From a virus, in the IMG/VR virus record IMGVR_UViG_3300009507_000003, positions 1 to 42,972 of that record: DNA of 42,972 nt, one strand, 5' to 3'. Position numbers and translations under genes: made by a program. Numbering within the stretch: position 1 is the first letter of the stretch; each line of letters starts with the position of its first letter. The notes under the pieces are model-generated. The model saw only the letters and a list, made by a program, of their open reading frames with translations, did not search any database and was not told the DNA's origin. This document shows positions 39,129-42,972 of the stretch, one piece after another.

Positions 39129-42100
39129 ATGGCTAATTTCCAAGTTGAACTGCCCGATGGGCGCAAGTTCAAGGTCGAAGGCGTGGCTGACCCCGAGGCC
39201 GCGTATGCAGCCATAGAGCAAATGATGGCACAACAAGGCGGGCAACAGCAGCCCGCAGCCGCCCAACCCCAACAAGATGAACGCAGCTTTCCCCGCGCCA
39301 TTGCCGACGTCGGTGCATCTTTTGCGGGAGCCATTCCTAAAGCGGCAGGAGCTATGGCGTCTATCGGCTCACAGGTGCCTGTCCTAAACAAAGTTGCCGA
39401 CCCTATCGCTAAAAGCCTTATGAATGCCGGTGAGTTTGTCGATAAAGCTTTGTTGTCCGACTACCAGCAGAACATGAACACCGACATGGCCGATGCTGTT
39501 GCTAAATCAGCGATACAACTTGGCCCAGACGCCACGATCAGCGACCACATTGACAACATGAAGTCTCAAGGTGGCGCAGCGGCTGAGTTCATTATGAAGA
39601 ACCCAAGCCAAGCCCTCATGCTCACCAGCCAAGCCCTGCCCTACCTCGTTGGCGGCGGTATCATTGGTCGCGGCGTTGCCAAGCTGGCCCCGTCCACCGC
39701 TGGCGCAACCGCCGGTGCTATAGGCGAGGGCAGCATAGCCGCAGGCGCTGTGACTGGCGACATCATTGCCCAACTGGAAGCTGAAGGCATCGAAGGATAC
39801 ACCCCTGACCGCCTCGCTGCTTTGCCAGCCGGTGTGCTGACTGCCGTCATTGGCCGCATGGGCGCTAAGGTAAACACAAAGCTAGGTGGCGCGGACGCGG
39901 ACACTCTAGTTGCCGGTGGTGGCACAGGTGCTGCAACGCGAAGTCTCTCCCCCAAGGGCGCTGCAATCGGCGGTGGCGTAGAAATGGGCGAAGAGTTTCT
40001 TCAGTCCGCGCAAGAGCAGGCGTTTACTAACATTGGTACCGGCGACCCCATTAGTGACGAAGTCGGATCGTCTGCCGTCCAAGGTGCCGCTGCAGGCTTC
40101 GGTATGGGCAGTGTCATGGGCTCCAACGTGTTTAACCGCGACGGAAGCCCGCGCAATCCAACTGATCTGCAGATTGCCCAACGTGCCGCCGCTGCCGATG
40201 TTGCGAGGAGCCTCAGAAAGACAGCAGAAGACAACGAATATAACCTCGGCGACATTGATCCTACCTCTGGCTATGGCGCAAAGCAGGCTTTGGAAGATTA
40301 CCGGCGCGGGCAAGTCACTGGCATTGTAGAGCTTGTTTCTTTTCTCAAGCCGCAACTGAACCCGAAGCAAGCGCAGTCTCTTGAGCAGCTGTTGCAAGAC
40401 TACGTGCCCGCTAAATCTGGTATTACAGCAGCCAAGCGCAAGGTTTCAGCCAAGGTCACCACAGACCAGTTCGACGCCGTCAAGCGTCTTGTTGCTGGTA
40501 CTCCCGAGGGCGACACCCTTCTGCAAGAGCTTCAGAAGTCCAATATTGTCACCGACCTATTCAAAGACGGCATGAAGGGTGGCGTTTCCAAGTTCACCGA
40601 CCTCTTTAATCCGCTTATGACAGGTGGTCAGTCCTATGACCCTACCCGAGTTGGCAACGTGGTGGTCGGCGGTTTACCTTTGCTGTCCACCGGCGGTCAA
40701 AGTCTTATACCGCAGGCCGCTATCGTCCTCGGCGGTCAGGCCATCGACAAAGTTCTGGGTGGCAAGGGTGGCACCCGTCGCAAACTGGTCGAGCGTTTCG
40801 TCAAGCTTAACGAAGGCAACGACGGTCTAGGTAGACCCACAGGGCCGTCTTTGATCGCACAGGCACAGCAAGCCGAGCGGCAGGAAGAGCAAGAGGCTGA
40901 GAACTCTAGGATACGCAAGCAACAAAACACTGACGCTTTCAACAAGTTTGATGGTACTCAGTTTGATGGATCACCGCTTGGCACATTATACCTTGGAACA
41001 GGACTAAACCGAGCGGGCTTGGAAGCACTCCTTGCTCACATCGAGCAGCACTACAGCGACAGGCCTGCGGTGCCTCTGTGGATTGATGAAACGCGGCGGA
41101 ACCTTGCGGGCGAATATAACGACATTGATGGGATTAATGAGTGGATCGGGGCTTTAAACGGGGTGTTAAGCACAGACGCCCGTCTGGACTCACTTCGCGT
41201 AAACGACCCTGACGGCAACGACGCCAGCACACAACGCCGCCTCGCAGGCTTCGGCCCCTCTACGGCCCAGTCATCAGCAGGCACCGCCCAACAACAGCAG
41301 CCACAGGGCCGCAGTCCAGCCGAGCAGTCAGGGATCGATGACAACCGCGCTCAGTTAGAGAAACTGCGTCAGGGCCTCAAAGCAAACACAAGCCTGACAC
41401 CTGCCGAGCGCGGGAGACTGCTGACAGCTTTGGATACGCTTGAGTATAACCTTGGCAGTGACCCCGCAGTGGCGGCTATGGATGTCGTCAGCAAGCTCAA
41501 GTCAGACGGCATCAGCGAAAGCCTCATCAATCGACACATCATGCCTTACGTCGAGCGTGTGTTAAGACAGCAAGCCCGCAGTGGTCGTCGTCAGCAGCCC
41601 CCGACAAGCACCGGCGGCACTGATCTGGCGTTTGACGAGGACTTCGACGCATCGAAGCCTGCATTGACTGACAACGTCCCAACTGGCGAAGTTAGCGGCA
41701 CCCCACTAGAGAATAGCCTTGCCCGTTCTTTTGATTTCGCCCGCCGTAAGGTTTACACTAAGGGCCGCGATTTCAAGCTGGACCTGCAAGCCAAATCACT
41801 GGCATCGCAGAAGAGCGCAGGCATCGATCTGACACAGGTGAACCCAGAGAACATTGACCGTCTGGCTGACTTTGTTTACGCGGACGCCTTGGAAGCAATC
41901 AAAGACAACCAGAACGCCATTGGTTGGTATGATCGCACCGTTACCGAAGCAATAGAGACATTGGGCGAAGTTTACCCCGAAGTGCTTACAAGCCCAAAGA
42001 ACAAGCTCCAGTTTGTCTGGGCATTGGCTGTGACGTCAAACGGCCTCAAGGTGGACAAGAACTTTGAACTGGCCGCACAGGTCTATGAGACTTTGCAGCG

Positions 42101-42972
42101 CACAGGTCGCTTCCCAGACAAAGCAGGCATCGGTACCGCTGCCAAGGGTATAAACAGTGGTCTGAAAATGTACCACACGATGCTCGACAAGTTTGGCGGC
42201 GACCATGTACAGCTTGCGGACTTTATGAACTCACAAGTTCCTGTTCGTACAATAGAAAAAGAATACAAAGTTGATGTCACCGGCGAAGGCAAGGGCACCC
42301 TTGTTCGCGGTGCCTCTATCCTTGGGCCAAAGATCGGCAACGGCTTTTTTAGCAACCTATATGGCAACTTCGACGCTCTCACTATGGACCGCTGGCTTAT
42401 GCGGACTGTTGGTCGTTGGCGCGGTACTTTGGTTGTACCAAACCCTGCTATGGAAAAGAAGAAACGTGGCGAGATAAAAGACCTGATCAATGGCCTGTCA
42501 AATGCCGAGCGTCGGGTGCTTCGCAAGCTTTATTCTAAAGCGCCTGTAACTATAAAACCCAATATGTCTGTCGCGCAGTTGAACGCTTTTGCACAGGCTA
42601 CAGCCAAGCTGTCTATGGACCCAGCGTGGCGCGAGGTGCTTAACCTTTTAAGCCCTGAGATACGCAAATCGGGCAATGGCCTGTCGGGCTACTTAGACGG
42701 GCAACAGGAAGCTCCAAAAGGTGCCGCAGAGCGTGATTTTATCCGTGAGGTATTCACCCGCGCTCTTGGACGCCTACAGGACGAGCCAGCCATACGGCAA
42801 AACAGCAATCAACAGCTAACTATGAGTGACCTACAGGCCCTGTTGTGGTATCCTGAAAAGCGCCTATATGATACAGCAAAGCAAACCGAAGGGAATGAGA
42901 GCCGTGGATACGAAGACGATGATGCGCCTGATTACGCCAACGCTGCTCGAAAAGTCGTCGAAGCAATTAAGC
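39129..42972 (+). CDS. Giant polyvalent-type internal virion protein, N-terminal 1281 codons (continues at 1-1202)
   Basis: The frame starts at ATG 39129 (AGGA upstream) and stays open to the window end; with 1-1202 it gives 1640 residues. Residues 1-40 (MANFQVELPDGRKFKVEGVA) form a small start domain. Next comes a Gly/Ala-rich, membrane-prone region (residues about 55-330: QALPYLVGGGIIGRGVAK, AAAGFGMGSVMG), then helical stretches. At about residues 875-1255 lies a conserved polyvalent-protein segment (GWYDRTVTEAIETLGEV, TMDRWLMRTVGRWRG, DLQALLWYPEKRLYD). The metallopeptidase domain follows across the junction. Multi-domain proteins of this kind are injected with phage DNA; T7 gp16 is the positional equivalent but is not similar. 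Confidence 0.85.
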   Translation, partial: MANFQVELPDGRKFKVEGVADPEAAYAAIEQMMAQQGGQQQPAAAQPQQDERSFPRAIADVGASFAGAIPKAAGAMASIGSQVPVLNKVADPIAKSLMNAGEFVDKALLSDYQQNMNTDMADAVAKSAIQLGPDATISDHIDNMKSQGGAAAEFIMKNPSQALMLTSQALPYLVGGGIIGRGVAKLAPSTAGATAGAIGEGSIAAGAVTGDIIAQLEAEGIEGYTPDRLAALPAGVLTAVIGRMGAKVNTKLGGADADTLVAGGGTGAATRSLSPKGAAIGGGVEMGEEFLQSAQEQAFTNIGTGDPISDEVGSSAVQGAAAGFGMGSVMGSNVFNRDGSPRNPTDLQIAQRAAAADVARSLRKTAEDNEYNLGDIDPTSGYGAKQALEDYRRGQVTGIVELVSFLKPQLNPKQAQSLEQLLQDYVPAKSGITAAKRKVSAKVTTDQFDAVKRLVAGTPEGDTLLQELQKSNIVTDLFKDGMKGGVSKFTDLFNPLMTGGQSYDPTRVGNVVVGGLPLLSTGGQSLIPQAAIVLGGQAIDKVLGGKGGTRRKLVERFVKLNEGNDGLGRPTGPSLIAQAQQAERQEEQEAENSRIRKQQNTDAFNKFDGTQFDGSPLGTLYLGTGLNRAGLEALLAHIEQHYSDRPAVPLWIDETRRNLAGEYNDIDGINEWIGALNGVLSTDARLDSLRVNDPDGNDASTQRRLAGFGPSTAQSSAGTAQQQQPQGRSPAEQSGIDDNRAQLEKLRQGLKANTSLTPAERGRLLTALDTLEYNLGSDPAVAAMDVVSKLKSDGISESLINRHIMPYVERVLRQQARSGRRQQPPTSTGGTDLAFDEDFDASKPALTDNVPTGEVSGTPLENSLARSFDFARRKVYTKGRDFKLDLQAKSLASQKSAGIDLTQVNPENIDRLADFVYADALEAIKDNQNAIGWYDRTVTEAIETLGEVYPEVLTSPKNKLQFVWALAVTSNGLKVDKNFELAAQVYETLQRTGRFPDKAGIGTAAKGINSGLKMYHTMLDKFGGDHVQLADFMNSQVPVRTIEKEYKVDVTGEGKGTLVRGASILGPKIGNGFFSNLYGNFDALTMDRWLMRTVGRWRGTLVVPNPAMEKKKRGEIKDLINGLSNAERRVLRKLYSKAPVTIKPNMSVAQLNAFAQATAKLSMDPAWREVLNLLSPEIRKSGNGLSGYLDGQQEAPKGAAERDFIREVFTRALGRLQDEPAIRQNSNQQLTMSDLQALLWYPEKRLYDTAKQTEGNESRGYEDDDAPDYANAARKVVEAIK
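42850..42972. repeat. Right copy of 123-bp terminal direct repeat
   Basis: Identical to bases 1-123. Joining the copies makes the open frame from 39129 continue to 1202 without a break. Confidence 0.95.

Overview
The window is one complete, circularly assembled genome of a T7-like, apparently temperate podovirus. The first 123 bases (1-123) are repeated exactly as the last 123 (42850-42972). A reading frame that starts at 39129 runs off the right end and continues in frame at base 3 to a stop at 1202. The unit genome is therefore 42,849 bp and the window simply cuts one large gene in two. The host is not given. An alphaproteobacterial, probably marine host (Rhodobacteraceae-like) is suggested by the type of small helix-turn-helix protein, the cobalamin-dependent ribonucleotide reductase, the marine-phage cupredoxin-like tail domain and the moderately GC-rich base composition; this is inference.

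Layout on the circle, all plus strand except one cluster. (1) Packaging and head, 1273-7827: small protein, TerS, TerL, portal, small acidic protein, scaffold, SU10/DUF5309-type major capsid protein, then a strong terminator. (2) Head completion and lysis, 7961-11269: adaptor, several small membrane proteins (holin/spanin candidates), a GH108 endolysin and a small secreted protein, closed by a textbook terminator at 11284-11307. (3) Switch region, 11308-11606: a palindrome, a phage-type promoter, a host-type promoter and a tRNA(Tyr)-like element flanked by inverted repeats (candidate attP). It is followed directly by a tyrosine integrase and a single-subunit T7-like RNA polymerase. (4) T7-order replication genes, 15408-25748: SSB, endonuclease I, primase-helicase, DNA polymerase, 5'-3' exonuclease, DUF3310 protein, class II ribonucleotide reductase and small accessory genes. 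(5) Inside that module, 18160-19427, a minus-strand operon of five small genes joined by four ATGA overlaps. It ends in an HTH gene and is driven from a divergent promoter/operator region at 19457-19496. (6) A non-coding stretch of about 1 kb, 25749-26787, with an RNA-like folded element, the third phage-type promoter, a 10-bp-periodic repeat array and hairpins. (7) Tail and internal virion proteins, 26788 to 1202 across the junction: collar-domain fibre, neck/tail protein, three copies of a small virion domain, two fibre paralogues with a shared N-terminus and different beta-propeller tips, a cupredoxin-containing fibre, a gp13-like protein, two ejection proteins and a 1640-residue polyvalent-type protein with a metallopeptidase motif.

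How it probably works. Host polymerase transcribes int-rnap from the promoter at 11415-11443. The phage polymerase then recognises three copies of one 25-bp element (11365, 15348, 25990) located before the int/rnap, replication and late blocks. The integrase, the candidate attP and the counter-transcribed HTH operon suggest an unusual lysogeny control circuit in an otherwise T7-like plan. No CRISPR, insertion sequence or complete tRNA gene was seen.
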